A stretch of 64,000 bases of DNA from Acetobacter okinawensis JCM 25146 (GCF_000613865.1 NZ_BAJU01000002.1:169808-233807); one strand, 5' to 3'. Numbered from the stretch's first letter, positions 1 to 10,850 are shown. The notes: generated from the sequence alone by a model not told the origin. Numbers and translations are program-made.

Positions 1-3000
1 GGAAAATTGCATAAACACAGGGAACAAAAAGCAGGGTGGAAAAGGTCGCGACTATCAGCCCGCCAATAACAGCTTTGCCCAGAGGAGCATTCTGCGAATT
101 ACTGATCGCCATTGGCACCATGCCAATAATCATGGCTGAAGCTGTCATGATAACGGGGCGGATACGACCTATTCCTGCTTCGACCGCTGCGACCACAGCA
201 CTGCGGTGCAGGGCAAAGCGCTCCTTGGCAAAGGACACGACCAGAATGGAATTGGCCGTGGCTGTTCCCATGCACATGATCGCACCCGTTAGCGCAGGAA
301 CGGAGAGGCGCGTCTGGGTCAGGAACAGGCTCCACGCAATGCCTGCCAGTGCTCCGGGCAGGGCCGAGATAATAATGAAAGGATCAATCCAGGACTGGAA
401 GTTGATCACAATCAGCATGTAGATCAGCACGACTGACACTATAAGGCCCGCTATCAGTTCCACATATGCGCCATGCATGGTGGTGGCCTGCCCTCGAATG
501 TCCACGGCAACACCGCGTGGCAGGTCGCCCTTTGTCGCAGCAATGTCCCGCTTGACCTGTGCCAGAACCGACCCGAGATCCGTAAACTCGGTGGATACAT
601 AAATATCTATATCGGGCATGGAGTTGTAATGGGACACCTGACCAGGTGTGCCGACAGGAGTAATGGTGCTGATGCTCCCCAGAAGCTGCATGTCCTTGCC
701 CTCGGGGTCGTTATCACCTTTATCAACAGGAATGGTCAGCAGGTTGTTGTAGTGCGTCAGCTGGTCCTGCGAGACATAGACATTCAGCGGGAATGTTATG
801 CCGGTTTTGGGGTCAAGCCAGTATTGTGGGTCCACCGTCTGGCTGCCGGACAGGGTCATCAGTTCGTTGCTGGCTATGTCTCCTTCTGTCATGCCGGTAG
901 CCTGCCCGAAGGTGCGATTACCCTGCACAAACAGTGTTGGCGTGCGCATGGTCTGCTGGATGACCGTATCCACCGCTCCGGGTATGCCTCTCAGGCGGTT
1001 AACCAGCAGGCGGGCATAGCGGTAGTTGTCACGGATATCCGGACCGGAAATCTGGATATCCACCGGTGCAGGCGAGCCAAAGTTAAGAATTTTCTCGGTC
1101 AGGTCAGCCGGCTGGAATGTAAAGACCGTACCGGGGAAGCTGGCCGAAAGCTTGCGCCGCAACAGGGCGCGGTAATCCCATACGGGGGAGACTTCGTCCT
1201 TGAGCGTAATGCTCAGGTCGCAATCCTGCGTGCCGATGGAGGGGGTGGGAATAAAGGCCTGATTATGCGGGCCTTCAGGTAAGCCGCAGTTGTTGATAAT
1301 CCCTTCCACCTTGTTGGGTAGAATCTGCTCAATGCGGTCGTCCACCAGACTGGCGATACGTCCTGTAGTTTCTATCCGGGTACCAAGGGGCACACGCATG
1401 TGCATCTGCAGCGCGCCGGATTTGACCTCGGGGAAGAAGTCCTGCCCCACCACTGTAAACAGAACCGTGGATATGACAGATAGCCCCAGAAATAGCGGAA
1501 CAAATTTGCGGCGCTGGTTGACCACACGTTCCAGAACCCGCCCGTAACGGAGCTTGAAGGCATGGAAGGCGTGTTCAAACTTGTTCTGGAATCGTCCAAA
1601 GAATCCTTTGGGGAGTGCCTCGTGCTCGTCACCATGCAGGCCGGGATGTACCTGCCCTGCGAGCAGGTATTTGGCCATGGTCGGCACCAGTGTGCGTGAC
1701 AGGATGAATGATGCCAGCATGGCGTAAACAATGGCCTCAGCATGGGCATAAACAGCCAGCCCGCTACACCGCTGAGGCGGAAGAGTGGAGTCCACACAAT
1801 GCAGATGCATAAAGTGGCAACGAGTGTGGGAATGACTATCTGATTGGCGGCATCTATGATGGCATTTTCAAGGTCTTTGCCCATCTCAAGGTGCGTATCG
1901 ATATTCTCGATCATGACCGTTGCGTCGTCCACCAGAATACCCACAGCCAGTGCAAGCCCCCCCAATGTCATGACATTGATGGTCTGCCCCGACCACAACA
2001 GGCAGATAATGGCTGCCAGAATGCACAGGGGAATAGATGTGGCGATGATGATGGTAGAGCGCCATGATCCCAGAAACAGCAGCACGACCAGACCAGTCAG
2101 CACTGCGGCTGTCAGCATTTCGCGCACCACGTCGCGGATGGCGTCTTTAACAAAAACCGAGGCGTCGCTCATGACCGAAATATGCACGTCCGGTGGCACA
2201 AGCTGCTGGATGCGCGGCAATAGCGCCTTGGTTCTGGACACAACATCAAGGGTCGAGGCATCACCGCTTTTCATCACAATGACCTCAACACCCTGCTTGC
2301 CTTTTACAAGCACGAGGTTGGTTTGTGGGTGTCCGCCACGGTACACATTGGCGACGTCATGCACATAAATAACGGAGTTTCCTACGCGTTTAACAGGAAT
2401 ATCGCCCAGTTCCTGCATCGAGCGTGGTGTGGCATTGGTCTGAACCATCCAGTCCGTGCGGTCGATTTTCTGGTCCCCTGCGGGGAGGACGATGTTCTGC
2501 TTGCGCAAGGCATTCTGCACATCCATGGCAGAAAGATGGTGAGCCTGAAGCTGCTTCTGGTTCAGTGCGACCATGATAAAGCTGTCCATGCCACCGTAAG
2601 CCTGTGGCAGAACAGACCCGGGTACGGTCACAAGAATGGGCCGGATGCGTGTCATCGCGATCTTGAATAGATCAGAGGGAGTCTGCTTGTCCGATGTGAC
2701 CTGCAAAGCCAGAACCGGCACAGAAGATGCATCAAGACGCATGACCATGGGGGCGGGAATATTGTCAGGCAACTGCTTGATTACGGTTTGGGAAATAGCC
2801 GTAACTTCAGCCTCTGCTTCGCCAATATCCGTTCCGGGCTGGAAGTAGATATTGACGATACTGCGGCCATAATACGAGCTGCTCTCCATATGCTCGATGC
2901 CCTCAACGGTAGAGGTCACAGCCAGTTCGTAATTATAGGTTATGCGTCCTGCAAATTCCTCTGGCAGCATACCGCCATATGTCCATACGACAGACACCAC

Positions 3001-3132
3001 AGGCAGTTTGATGTTGGGAAATACGTCGGTTGGTGCGCGCAATACTGACAGCACACCAAACGCGAGAATGAGCAGTGAAAGGACTACAAAGGTGTAGGGT
3101 CGTTTCAATGCGGTTATGACTATAGCATTCAT
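1..3132 (-). pseudogene. RND multidrug efflux permease (AcrB/HAE1 type), frameshifted, C-terminus beyond window
   Basis: This encodes an inner-membrane resistance-nodulation-division pump that would export substrates using the proton gradient together with an adaptor and an outer-membrane channel. The reading frame from ATG 3132 gives the N-terminal helix, the PTDVFPNI segment, a periplasmic porter domain and the TM4 block VGILVDDATVMIENI, whose paired Asp belong to the proton relay in this family. Near 1741 the frame is lost after LFMPM. The expected continuation AEAIVYAMLASFIL reads one frame over and stays open to base 1, ending at LFVPCVYAIF, so one base appears to be missing. Family length is about 1040 residues, so only the last few are outside the window. 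No adaptor gene lies upstream; it may lie beyond the left edge. The break may be a sequencing error. Confidence 0.85.
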
Positions 3133-3384
3133 GCCTTCCCAGTGCTCAATGGAATGTGGTTGGGATTGGCCTGACGCTATAAATTTTTTATTTGAAAATC
3201 TTTTAGAAAAAAATTTATTGATATAAAAACAAAATTAATATTGGCGCATCCCTCATTATAGATGGCTCAGGATATGTTCACGCCATTGCACTGAGCCAGA
3301 GGTTGTCTTGCGCATGTCTGTTATGGAACTGACCAGATCAGATTCGCTGGTGCATGTGGCTTTATGCGTGGGCGCCAGTTTCCC

Positions 3385-4437
3385 TTAGCATGTAAAAAAC
3401 TGGCTTAGCCCCATTGCGCGTAATGCGCGGCGATAGGCGATTGAACTGCGGTCGGCCGTAATGTGGGCTTCCAGCGTTGGGTCTAGTGGCAGGTTTTCTG
3501 GCCTCTGGCTCTCTACCAGCGCACGGTCCTCCTCAAAAACCTTGAGATTGAAGTCATAAACATCCTGTAATGGCAGGTCTTTATCAAAATTTCTGCACAT
3601 GGGAGCGAACATCCGTGTTTGCCGTGCCGATACGGGGGAGGCGGCATTCATGATGACGAGGCGTCCATGATCGGGGAAATGAATTTCCAGCGTTGCGACA
3701 AAAGGTGCATGCACACGGAAATGCCGGAGCCATTCAAAGCCAGGGCGTCCTTTATCGGCTTTGCCAATCGGGTAATTGCCAACGCTGCTGCGATACTCCG
3801 CCTCAAACCCGTCCTGTGTGATACTGGTTTTGTAAGGTGGCACAACAGGGTTATCGGGATCTGCAAATGTGTCAGTATGCACAAAGGCAAAATGGGCGAC
3901 GTCAATAAAGCCCTCAACCTGCCGCCCTGCAAAACCTGCAATATCAATCCATGGGCAGTTGATCTGCTGGAAGGATGGATCATCCCAATGCGGCATGGGC
4001 GGAATGGTAATGTCCTCCGCTGTTGCGAGCAGGCTGGTCCAGATCAGGCCATAGCGTTCTACCATTGGATAAGTGCGCAGGTTAAGCTTGCCTGGAATAC
4101 TGCTGTCCGGGTGGGCTGGAACCCGAATGCACTTGCCCTGCCCACCAAACCGGAACCCGTGGTAGGCGCAGGCAACAGCCTGTCCATCGCCTTTTCCCAT
4201 ACTGAGCGGCACACCGCGGTGTGGACACAGGTCATTGGCAATTACAATGTTTTCACCCGCACGGTAGATGACCAGTGGGGTATCCAGCAAGGTTACCCCC
4301 AGCGGTTGGTCACCTAGCTCGCGCGTCAGTGCTACCGGGTGCCAGCATCTGGCAAGAATGGTCCAGTCATCCACATCAAATGTCATGTTGCGGGGCAAGC
4401 GGATATTTGGGTCGGAGGACGTGGTGGGGGTGATCAT
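3385..4437 (-). CDS. Rieske-type aromatic ring oxygenase, large (oxygenase) subunit
   Basis: A 350-residue oxygenase component of the phthalate/vanillate O-demethylase class. The N-terminal Rieske [2Fe-2S] ligands are visible as CPHRG and, 19 residues on, CAYHG. The mononuclear iron site follows in DVAHFAFVHTDTF, with two His and acidic neighbours. Such enzymes hydroxylate or O-demethylate aromatic acids and need a separate reductase, which I do not see next to it. I chose ATG 4437 over the longer start at 4491 because AGGAGAG stands 8 bases upstream and the first residues then read MITPTTSSD. It is divergent from the LysR gene at 4557, with about 120 bp between starts, which suggests control by that regulator. 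The substrate cannot be deduced from sequence alone. Confidence 0.9.
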   Translation of the reverse strand: MITPTTSSDPNIRLPRNMTFDVDDWTILARCWHPVALTRELGDQPLGVTLLDTPLVIYRAGENIVIANDLCPHRGVPLSMGKGDGQAVACAYHGFRFGGQGKCIRVPAHPDSSIPGKLNLRTYPMVERYGLIWTSLLATAEDITIPPMPHWDDPSFQQINCPWIDIAGFAGRQVEGFIDVAHFAFVHTDTFADPDNPVVPPYKTSITQDGFEAEYRSSVGNYPIGKADKGRPGFEWLRHFRVHAPFVATLEIHFPDHGRLVIMNAASPVSARQTRMFAPMCRNFDKDLPLQDVYDFNLKVFEEDRALVESQRPENLPLDPTLEAHITADRSSIAYRRALRAMGLSQFFTC

Positions 4438-4556
4438 GCTGGGCTCTCCTGAACTGGCCGGACATTTGCTGGTGGCTTCCAGAAAGATCATTTCACAATC
4501 AGTACAATATCAGATATATCATAATTGATCATATTTCATTCTCAAAACGAGAACAC

Positions 4557-5462
4557 ATGCAGCCTTTCTCCCGATTTCTGGTCTATTTTCTGGCTGTGGC
4601 GCGGCACTGTTCTATTCGCAAGGCAGCAGAGGATTTGAACATTGCCGGTTCTGCCATCAACCGGCATATCCTGCTGGGTGAGCAGCAGTTGCAAACCCCA
4701 TTGTTTGAACGCCTGCCATCTGGCATGCGGCTGACAGCAACAGGGGAACTGCTGTATGGCTGTGCCCAGCGCTGGGTAAAGGATCTGGATGATCTGAACC
4801 GCCAGATAGAAGACCTGAAAGGGATACGCCACGGACAGGTTGATCTGCTAGCGCCCGAAGCCTTGTCGCGCACGTTTCTGCCAGAACTGGTTTGCCGCAT
4901 GAAGGTGAGCCACCCTGGAGTAATCCTGAATATGACTATTCGGGATAACCAGAGTATTCCTGTGGCACTCCTTGCCGGGAAAGGGGATATTGCTCTTGTG
5001 CTGGACCCTGAAGACATGCGTGACCTTACGGTCATTGCGCGTATGTCTTTCCCTCTGGGTTTTATCTGTCGTCCTGATCACCCTCTGGCAAAACTTCCAG
5101 CCATTCGGCTGACGCAATGTGCTGAGTATGACATGGTTGTACCCGAAGCGCCGTTAGCACTTGCGTCCGTTTTTACACGCCTCGTCGACGCGGGGCGTGT
5201 GACGCCCCATGTAGCTGCGCGCGCAAATAATGTTCAAATGATTATATCTCTTGTCACGACAGGCATTGGTATTGGCTTCCTCAGCTATCTGGATGTCATG
5301 TCTGAAGTCAGGAAAGGTGATCTGGTTTTTGTGCCGCTGTTAGGGCCTCATGTACCACATTTGACGTTGGCACTTGTTCATGATCGGACACGTCAACTTT
5401 CGCGTACAACGCAAGTCGTTGAAAACGTGATTGAAGAAATTATGCGTCTGAATATGAATTAA
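4557..5462 (+). CDS. LysR-family transcriptional regulator
   Basis: A 301-residue regulator. The N-terminal winged helix-turn-helix is clear (SIRKAAEDLNIAGSAINRHI, then LFERLPSGMRLTATGELL), followed by a periplasmic-binding-protein-like effector domain from about residue 90 to the end. LysR proteins typically bind the promoter they share with a divergent target and respond to a pathway metabolite. The divergent neighbour is the Rieske oxygenase. The roughly 120-bp spacer is AT-rich and contains the short dyad GATATATC near 4513, a plausible but unproven binding site. The start at ATG 4557 gives the normal family N-terminus. Confidence 0.92.
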   Translation: MQPFSRFLVYFLAVARHCSIRKAAEDLNIAGSAINRHILLGEQQLQTPLFERLPSGMRLTATGELLYGCAQRWVKDLDDLNRQIEDLKGIRHGQVDLLAPEALSRTFLPELVCRMKVSHPGVILNMTIRDNQSIPVALLAGKGDIALVLDPEDMRDLTVIARMSFPLGFICRPDHPLAKLPAIRLTQCAEYDMVVPEAPLALASVFTRLVDAGRVTPHVAARANNVQMIISLVTTGIGIGFLSYLDVMSEVRKGDLVFVPLLGPHVPHLTLALVHDRTRQLSRTTQVVENVIEEIMRLNMN

Positions 5463-5634
5463 TGCGACGGCATAAACAGAGTTCATGCTCTACTAACAGA
5501 CATGGATATGCTGCAATAATTTTGTTGGGGACGCTGGAGCTTGCACGCAATACGACGCGTGTGATTTTGTAATTTGAGGTGGAGCATGAGCCACGCTGAT
5601 ACCCCTTATGTCAGGTATCAGCGTGTAAAACAGA

Positions 5635-7004
5635 TCAGGGCCTGTGGATCAGCTTGCGGTTGAGAAACTCTTCAATACCAAACTCTGAAAGTTCACGACC
5701 AAAACCAGAGTTTTTTATGCCACCAAATGGGAGGTCTGGTGCTGTGCCTGTGATGTCATTAATAAAAACCATACCCGTATCAATCTTCAAGGCCAACTGG
5801 TAGCCTCGCTGCTCGTCACGTGTATGAATGGAACCGCCAAGCCCGTAAGGGGAGTCGTTGGCAAGCGCGATTGCTTCATCATCATTGTTGACAGAATGAA
5901 TGACTGCAACAGGACCGAAAATCTCTTCATGATAAATTGGATTATCTTTCTGAACATCAGTCAGGATCGCGGCTTGCATGAAGAAGCCTGAGCGATCAAT
6001 CTGCTTGCCGCCGCACACAAGTTTTGCTCCGTTGGCTACGGCTTTTTCAACCTGAGATAAGGCATGCTTCATGGCGGTTTCACTGCTCATGGGGCCATGT
6101 GTCACACCTTGTTCCAACGGATCACCATATTGGAAGGCCTCAGTGGCCGCCTGCAGTCTGGACGTAAAGTCTTCTACCAGAGAGTGATGTACAATCATAC
6201 GCTTTGCTGCTGTGCAGACCTGTCCGTTATTCCCCATTCTTGCCGCTGCTGCACGTGGGACTACGACATCCAGATCGGCATCATCGAGCACAATAAAGGC
6301 ATCTGAGCCTCCGAGTTCCATGGTGCTTTTTTTGAGGTTATGCCCCGCCTGTGCGGCCACCGCACTGCCTGCGCGTTCACTGCCGGTAAGCGCTACGCCA
6401 CGCACCTCTGGTCGACCAATTAAAATTTCCGACTGGTCATTGGTGATAAACAGGTTGGTATAGCACCCGCAGGCAATCCAGCAGACTGAAACAGTGTCTC
6501 AAAAGCCAGTGCGCACTGCGGCACCCCAGGTGCATGTTTCACCATGACAACATTGCCAGCCATAAGATTGGGGGCGGCTACTCGTGCAAGCTGATAATAC
6601 GGGAAGTTCCATGGCTCAACGCAGTAAATGACCCCCAGAGGTTCGCTCAGAACCACTGCTTTGCCTTGAGTAACAGGCAGTTCCCGTGGCTTCAGGAATG
6701 TTTCTGCCATATTGGCATAGTAGGTAAGGATATCTGCCGAGAGTTCAATCTCCCAAACAGCCTCAGAGAGAACTTTACCCATTTCTATGGAAATGAGGCG
6801 GGCATGGTGTTCCTTGTTGGTACGCAAAATATCTGCGGCTTTACTGAGTAAGGCACTGCGGTCCGTAATGGAACGGCGGCGCCAGTCATGCTGCCAAAAA
6901 TGATGAGCATGTTCGAGCTTCTTTATCATGTCATGCGTAGTATGCAGGTCAAAAACTTTTTCTGTCTGACCTGTAGTTGGATTGAGCGTGCGATACGGGC
7001 TCAT
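5635..7004 (-). pseudogene. NAD(P)-dependent aldehyde dehydrogenase (succinate-semialdehyde type), frameshifted
   Basis: The two open pieces join into one aldehyde dehydrogenase of about 456 residues. The N-terminal piece (7004 down to about 6460) has the EPWNFPYYQ cofactor-binding motif. The C-terminal piece (about 6460 to 5635) has ELGGSD with the general-base Glu and NNGQVCTAAKR with the nucleophilic Cys. Around 6461 one base is missing between GLPAGA and TNLFITNDQ. ATG 7004 is preferred over 7043 because AAAGGA precedes it and the protein then starts MSPYRTLNP. Enzymes of this group oxidise succinate semialdehyde and related aldehydes to acids. It may process aldehydes made by the downstream amine dehydrogenase genes, which lie in the same orientation but are separated from it by an IS remnant; this is inference. 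Confidence 0.85.
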
Positions 7005-7229
7005 GGAGATGTGTCCTTTGCTTAGGCACTGAAAGATGGGCAAGGCTATCTATATATATATGAATATAGTTGTCTCGACCAAATTTCGCTTTTTTAGTAT
7101 GAACGATATTAACTGCGCAGATGTCACGCATATGTGTACTATATGGTTGTAGGATTCGCTCAGGTTTATGCCTGTATAAGCAGCAATAATGTTCTCTGCC
7201 TGAACGTCAGAAAGAACGCATTACGCTAC

Positions 7230-7750
7230 ATTTTCTTCTGGCGCATGCATGCTACGAGTGGACGACAAACGGGTGCTGAGCAGGATCGTTTACGTGATCC
7301 GTAACAGGCTTTAATGGAAAGATGCTCCCAAATCATATGGTCTGCTTAAAACGTTGTATAATCGTCTCAGCCGGTGGAGCCTCTTGGGCGTTTTGCTCGT
7401 CTGCATCTGAGCGCAGGGCAGGTTAGTGCCTTCAGAAGACTTGATGTTCTGCTGGTCGATCTGAAAGATAAGGCAAAAGAGCTTATCGGGGACCGTGGTG
7501 ATAATAGTAATAAAATCAGGTTGTCTCTTGTAGATTACAACATCACGGTCTGTATTCCGTCTAAGAATAACTGAAGGTTGAAGCAACCTTAATTGGAATC
7601 TGTATAAAAAGTGCCACCTGATCGAAAATATATCCGCAAAACTGAAAGAGTAGCGACGTGCTGCCATCAGATATCAGATGCGAGCGTCGCGCTCACACTT
7701 TCATATCCGCAGTTTACATCGCGGCAAGCTTCTATTCTATCTCAAAAATG
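7230..7750 (+). mobile_element. IS5-family transposase remnant (several frames, internal deletion)
   Basis: Three short stretches on the plus strand read as parts of one IS5-type transposase. From about 7258: VDDKRVLSRIVYVIRNRL, a TAA stop, then WKDAPKSYGLLKTLYNRLSR. From about 7400: LHLSAGQVSAFRRLDVLL through LIGDRG to VCIPSKNN. From about 7670: CERRAHTFISAVYIAASF. In intact family members these belong to the N-terminus, the middle and the C-terminus of one protein. The catalytic region between WSLLGV and LHLSAGQ is missing, and stops and frameshifts separate the rest. It is therefore a long-dead copy. I found no clear terminal inverted repeats. It separates the aldehyde dehydrogenase from the 3' end of the amine dehydrogenase operon. 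Confidence 0.8.
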
Positions 7751-7791
7751 AGTCCTGAGCGCAGTCATCTGCGGACATCAGAAATGACCAA

Positions 7792-8397
7792 TCAAGCAGC
7801 GAGAGACTGTTTGTGGCGGGCCAGATATGTTTGGACGGTACCGTAGCCACTTTCCCATGCATTCAAAAGGCTCTCCAAATGCTCGCGGTTATTCACCAAC
7901 CCACGAGCCACCAGTTTTCCGTCAACATTATACAGAAAAGCGGAAGGTAGTTTATCCACTTCCAGTAAACGCCCCAGCGTCTGGTCATTGATAAGGATGG
8001 AAGGCGAAAAATCAGCCAGACGTGCAAATTCCTGTTGCACATCTGGAGTATCATCCCCAGCCAGAATCAGGGAAATCCGTTCCCGCATACAAAAATCTTT
8101 TGCAATAGGAAGTATTTTTCGAGAAATAGGACATGAACCGGACACAAACAGAATCAACTGTGGAAGGGTGCTTGAGCTCAGGTTTATTTTCTGTCCCGAT
8201 AAGGTTACAAAATCTCCAGTAGGAGCCAGCGTGCCCGGTTGAGGGCCCTGTACACTTGTCAACGCTCCCACAGGGGCGATTTCCTGAAAAAGGCTACGTA
8301 CACGCCGCATAAGCATAAACGCAACAATACAGGCGAGCAGAAGCACAGCACTTAAAAAAAAGCTGGCATAAATCATGTCCGTCATCAAGGAAGACAT
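7792..8397 (-). CDS. mauD: MauD-like thioredoxin-fold protein, second copy, one active-site Cys missing
   Basis: This 201-residue protein has one N-terminal membrane helix (about residues 9-31) and a periplasmic redoxin domain. It resembles MauD, the accessory protein needed to form or keep the disulfide-rich light chain of methylamine dehydrogenase (family knowledge). The expected CPxC redox motif reads SGSCPISRK, so the second Cys is Ser. The paralogue at 9669-10277 keeps CPVC. It is the last gene of the operon, 17 bp after the cytochrome gene. With a single Cys it could be an escape-type thiol protein, a regulatory partner or a decaying duplicate. Confidence 0.8.
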   Translation of the reverse strand: MSSLMTDMIYASFFLSAVLLLACIVAFMLMRRVRSLFQEIAPVGALTSVQGPQPGTLAPTGDFVTLSGQKINLSSSTLPQLILFVSGSCPISRKILPIAKDFCMRERISLILAGDDTPDVQQEFARLADFSPSILINDQTLGRLLEVDKLPSAFLYNVDGKLVARGLVNNREHLESLLNAWESGYGTVQTYLARHKQSLAA

Positions 8398-8414
8398 CCG
8401 CTACTGCCTCTCGT

Positions 8415-8956
8415 TTATTGCGGCGTGGTTATGGTGGACTTCTGGCAGGCTGCCAGTGATCGTTGTAATACTTCTGCACGATGTTTCATAAAATCTGGCA
8501 TCGACATCGGATGTTGTCGCCATTCGTGGATTTCTGCCGCTGTGTAAGGTTTAAACCCCGTTTTTGTGCTGTGGCCACCAAGGGTAAACAAGACAAAATT
8601 CATGACATCGGCCAGTTCCTGATCATCCCGGATCAAAGACATGGATACACCGGGAACCCGCACCAGATATTCTCGCCCTTCGTCGGTGCAGCCAAAGCTA
8701 CCCACGACATCACGCAAAGGAGGCACAAATGTTGGCCCAGAAATGCCTTCGATCCCGTGGCATCCGCCACAATGAGACAGATAGTTGGATTGTGTGCGGT
8801 TTAGGTTGTTGCCCCTTTAACGGCATCTTCAGCCCGCACTACCTTTGTTCCCGCAAAGCTGATAGCCGCCATACAGACCAGTGCAGCCAATCCAGCATTG
8901 GGTCGCAAAGAAAAAATCTCTCTTTTACTTTTTTTAAAAAACGGGACGAAGAACAT
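8415..8956 (-). pseudogene. Small monohaem c-type cytochrome, frameshifted after the signal peptide
   Basis: From ATG 8956 the frame gives a signal sequence (AGLAALVCMAAISFAG, then KVVRAEDAVKGATT). Near 8805 it breaks, and the next frame continues with SHCGGCHG, a CxxCH haem-attachment site. The rest resembles the cytochrome at 14230-14817, sharing the pattern GREYxxRxPxV, QxLADxMNxVxFTLG and KPYTAAE. A covalent haem in the periplasm would accept electrons from the TTQ amine dehydrogenase; no blue-copper amicyanin gene is present, so a cytochrome acceptor is a reasonable inference. A conserved Met inside RVPGVSM may be the sixth ligand. One base is gained or lost at about 8800-8812, so this is a pseudogene or an assembly error. 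Confidence 0.72.
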
Positions 8957-9102
8957 GCAACGCATTCTGCTCTTTCAAAACAAATTTCAGGATATAGAGA
9001 AACCTCTCTTTATTCCTGTTTTCCATCAGTAAAAGATCCTGAAGCGCAAACACGGGGTTCGTATAACCCGAGATGAGGCTTCAGGAACGACGTACTGAAA
9101 AA

Positions 9103-9615
9103 TTATGCTGCCTTGCCAATAACCGCAGCTGTCGAGCAGTTATACATCTCTGACGTTCCTGTGCCGAAACACCAGATAATGTCATTATTAGCCATTGGCC
9201 GGTAAGCAGGCTGCTCTGCATCTGTATTTAAACATGTAACCTCGTTACAGGAGTCCTGACCACAGCAGTCACGGTAGGCAATCATATAGGAATTGCCATC
9301 CTGAGGATTATAACAGCTCCCGATCCACGACGTTGGAGAAGGGGCCGTACCTGGCGGACAACTATGGATACCTCCCCCACACGTGGAGCACAAATTGCCA
9401 TCAATGGCGCAGTAACGCCAGTAATCGCAGGCTGTCTCATCCTTGGTTTGTGCCTTTGCGGCAAATGGCGTAGGCGCTTTAACCTTGGCAGTCGTATTGG
9501 CCGCACTGGCTCTACTTACCGGCAAAAGAGGAAAAAGCGGCACGGCTGCTGCCAACCCACCCAGCCTGGCAAGAATGCCACGACGAGAAGAGCGGCCGGC
9601 AAAACGCCGCAGCAT
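9103..9615 (-). CDS. mauA: TTQ amine dehydrogenase light (beta) chain, copy 1
   Basis: A 170-residue precursor of the catalytic subunit of a methylamine/aralkylamine dehydrogenase. The N-terminus has a twin-arginine-like signal (SSRRGILARLG) followed by a hydrophobic run. The mature part shows the family landmarks CDYWRYCAIDG and NNDIIWCFG, which supply the two Trp that crosslink into tryptophan tryptophylquinone. CPPGT and SPTSWIGSC are also conserved. Compared with copy 2 (14820-15380) it has lost two Cys: LCSTCGGG replaces LCGCCGGG, and DSCNEVTCLN has two Cys where the other has three. One disulfide of the usual set is therefore probably absent. It lies in the B-E-D-A order of known mau and aau clusters. 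Confidence 0.9.
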   Translation of the reverse strand: MLRRFAGRSSRRGILARLGGLAAAVPLFPLLPVSRASAANTTAKVKAPTPFAAKAQTKDETACDYWRYCAIDGNLCSTCGGGIHSCPPGTAPSPTSWIGSCYNPQDGNSYMIAYRDCCGQDSCNEVTCLNTDAEQPAYRPMANNDIIWCFGTGTSEMYNCSTAAVIGKAA

Positions 9616-9668
9616 AGCTTCTGTCGCCTGATCAAAAAAAAGTTTTGTCCATATTCAGATTTTTATTA

Positions 9669-10277
9669 TCAGACGGCAACATGGGAAGTCACTCCTGTAT
9701 GGGCCAGTTCCTGAGTGGTATCGGCCGTAGCGGCATCAAGCAACCCCTCAATCTGACGGCGTGTATTTACAATATCCTTGGCGCGGATAGTTCCGCGGTC
9801 ATCCAGTACAACCATGGCAGGCAGCCTGTTGATCTGGAGCACCAGACCAAGCTCAACCCCAGTCAACAGAGGCAAGCCTTGCATTTCCGGTCGTTCTGCA
9901 ACCATTGCTTTCAATTCAGGCAAAGGGCCATCACCAATCAACAGCAGATCCATACCCCGCTCAGTCGCTGCCTGTTTGGCCAAAGGCACTACTCTTTTGC
10001 AAACCGGGCATTCTGGTGCAACAAAGACCAGTAACTGAAAGCGCCCTGCAGGCAGGGCATCGCCTACCGTTAAGGGCTGACCCTCCAGCGTGTGCAAAAC
10101 CAGGCGCGGTACCAACTGCCCAACTTCCAAGCCAGTATGGCTATTCTGCTGCTCTCCAAGTGGGGCTAGCCGTTCGTGCAGCACACCGATTTGCCGGGCC
10201 AGTGCTAGCAAAACGACGACCAGCCCAATAGCCAGTATGCTCAGCGCAATAAGCCAGAGAAAAAGCGCTAACACCAT
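9669..10277 (-). CDS. mauD: MauD, light-chain disulfide/biogenesis factor
   Basis: A 202-residue protein with one N-terminal membrane helix and a periplasmic thioredoxin fold bearing VAPECPVCKRVVPLA, an intact CPxC motif. In mau clusters MauD and MauE are required for stable light chain, which carries six disulfides (established knowledge). It starts 3 bp after the end of mauE and lies 53 bp before mauA1, so all three are co-transcribed. It is the probable active oxidase or isomerase serving both light chains, since the second MauD (7792-8397) has lost one Cys. Confidence 0.9.
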   Translation of the reverse strand: MVLALFLWLIALSILAIGLVVVLLALARQIGVLHERLAPLGEQQNSHTGLEVGQLVPRLVLHTLEGQPLTVGDALPAGRFQLLVFVAPECPVCKRVVPLAKQAATERGMDLLLIGDGPLPELKAMVAERPEMQGLPLLTGVELGLVLQINRLPAMVVLDDRGTIRAKDIVNTRRQIEGLLDAATADTTQELAHTGVTSHVAV

Positions 10278-10280
10278 TCG

Positions 10281-10850
10281 CTATCGCCCTCCCAAGGCAG
10301 GCTGGGCTTTAGGTAAAGTGTATGCCGCAAACCACAGCAGGTAGATGCACAAACCGGCCACCACACCAGCACACCAAATAAATGGCATAGCCATGGGTTG
10401 CCCATAAAGAGGTACGATTGCCAACGGAATATAAGCAAGTGTGCGTCCTACTCCCTTCCATGAAAGAAATTCGGACGTAATTCCCGGCGTGCAGCCGCAT
10501 GAAAGACTGGTGCGTCCCCGCATGAGGTTAACACTCATGGCCAGAGCAAATATTACCAGCATTGCGGTAATGGCTACCCCACCCCACAGGACATAACGAC
10601 CAGACATCATGGCTAAACCCGCCAGCAGTTCTACAATGCCCAGCCCCCATGCCATAGGTTCAAGCATAAAGGCTGGCAGTAGACGATACCCTGCCAATAA
10701 AGTCAGAAACGTGTCGTGATTCTTCAGCTTGGCAAAACCTGCCAATACAAACAGGCTTCCCATCCCACCTGCACAGACCGGAGCCAGACCCAGAAAAAGT
10801 GACGATACCACACGGGTCTCCATAAACGGCATGGCCATAACCATGCTCAT
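10281..10850 (-). CDS. mauE: MauE, membrane partner of MauD (DoxX-like)
   Basis: A 189-residue integral membrane protein with about five hydrophobic segments and the family pattern AGFAKLKNHDTF, then PMAWGLGIVELLAGLAM, and later LSCGCTPG with two Cys. MauE acts with MauD in making the amine dehydrogenase light chain and probably passes electrons to or from quinone for disulfide formation (partly inference). Its ATG overlaps the TGA of mauB1 (ATGA), which indicates translational coupling. Confidence 0.88.
   Translation of the reverse strand: MSMVMAMPFMETRVVSSLFLGLAPVCAGGMGSLFVLAGFAKLKNHDTFLTLLAGYRLLPAFMLEPMAWGLGIVELLAGLAMMSGRYVLWGGVAITAMLVIFALAMSVNLMRGRTSLSCGCTPGITSEFLSWKGVGRTLAYIPLAIVPLYGQPMAMPFIWCAGVVAGLCIYLLWFAAYTLPKAQPALGGR

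Noticed and set aside
473..1282. Plus-strand ORF of 269 residues
   Set aside because: It lies opposite the RND pump, whose frame is clearly conserved; the ORF has no recognisable motif.
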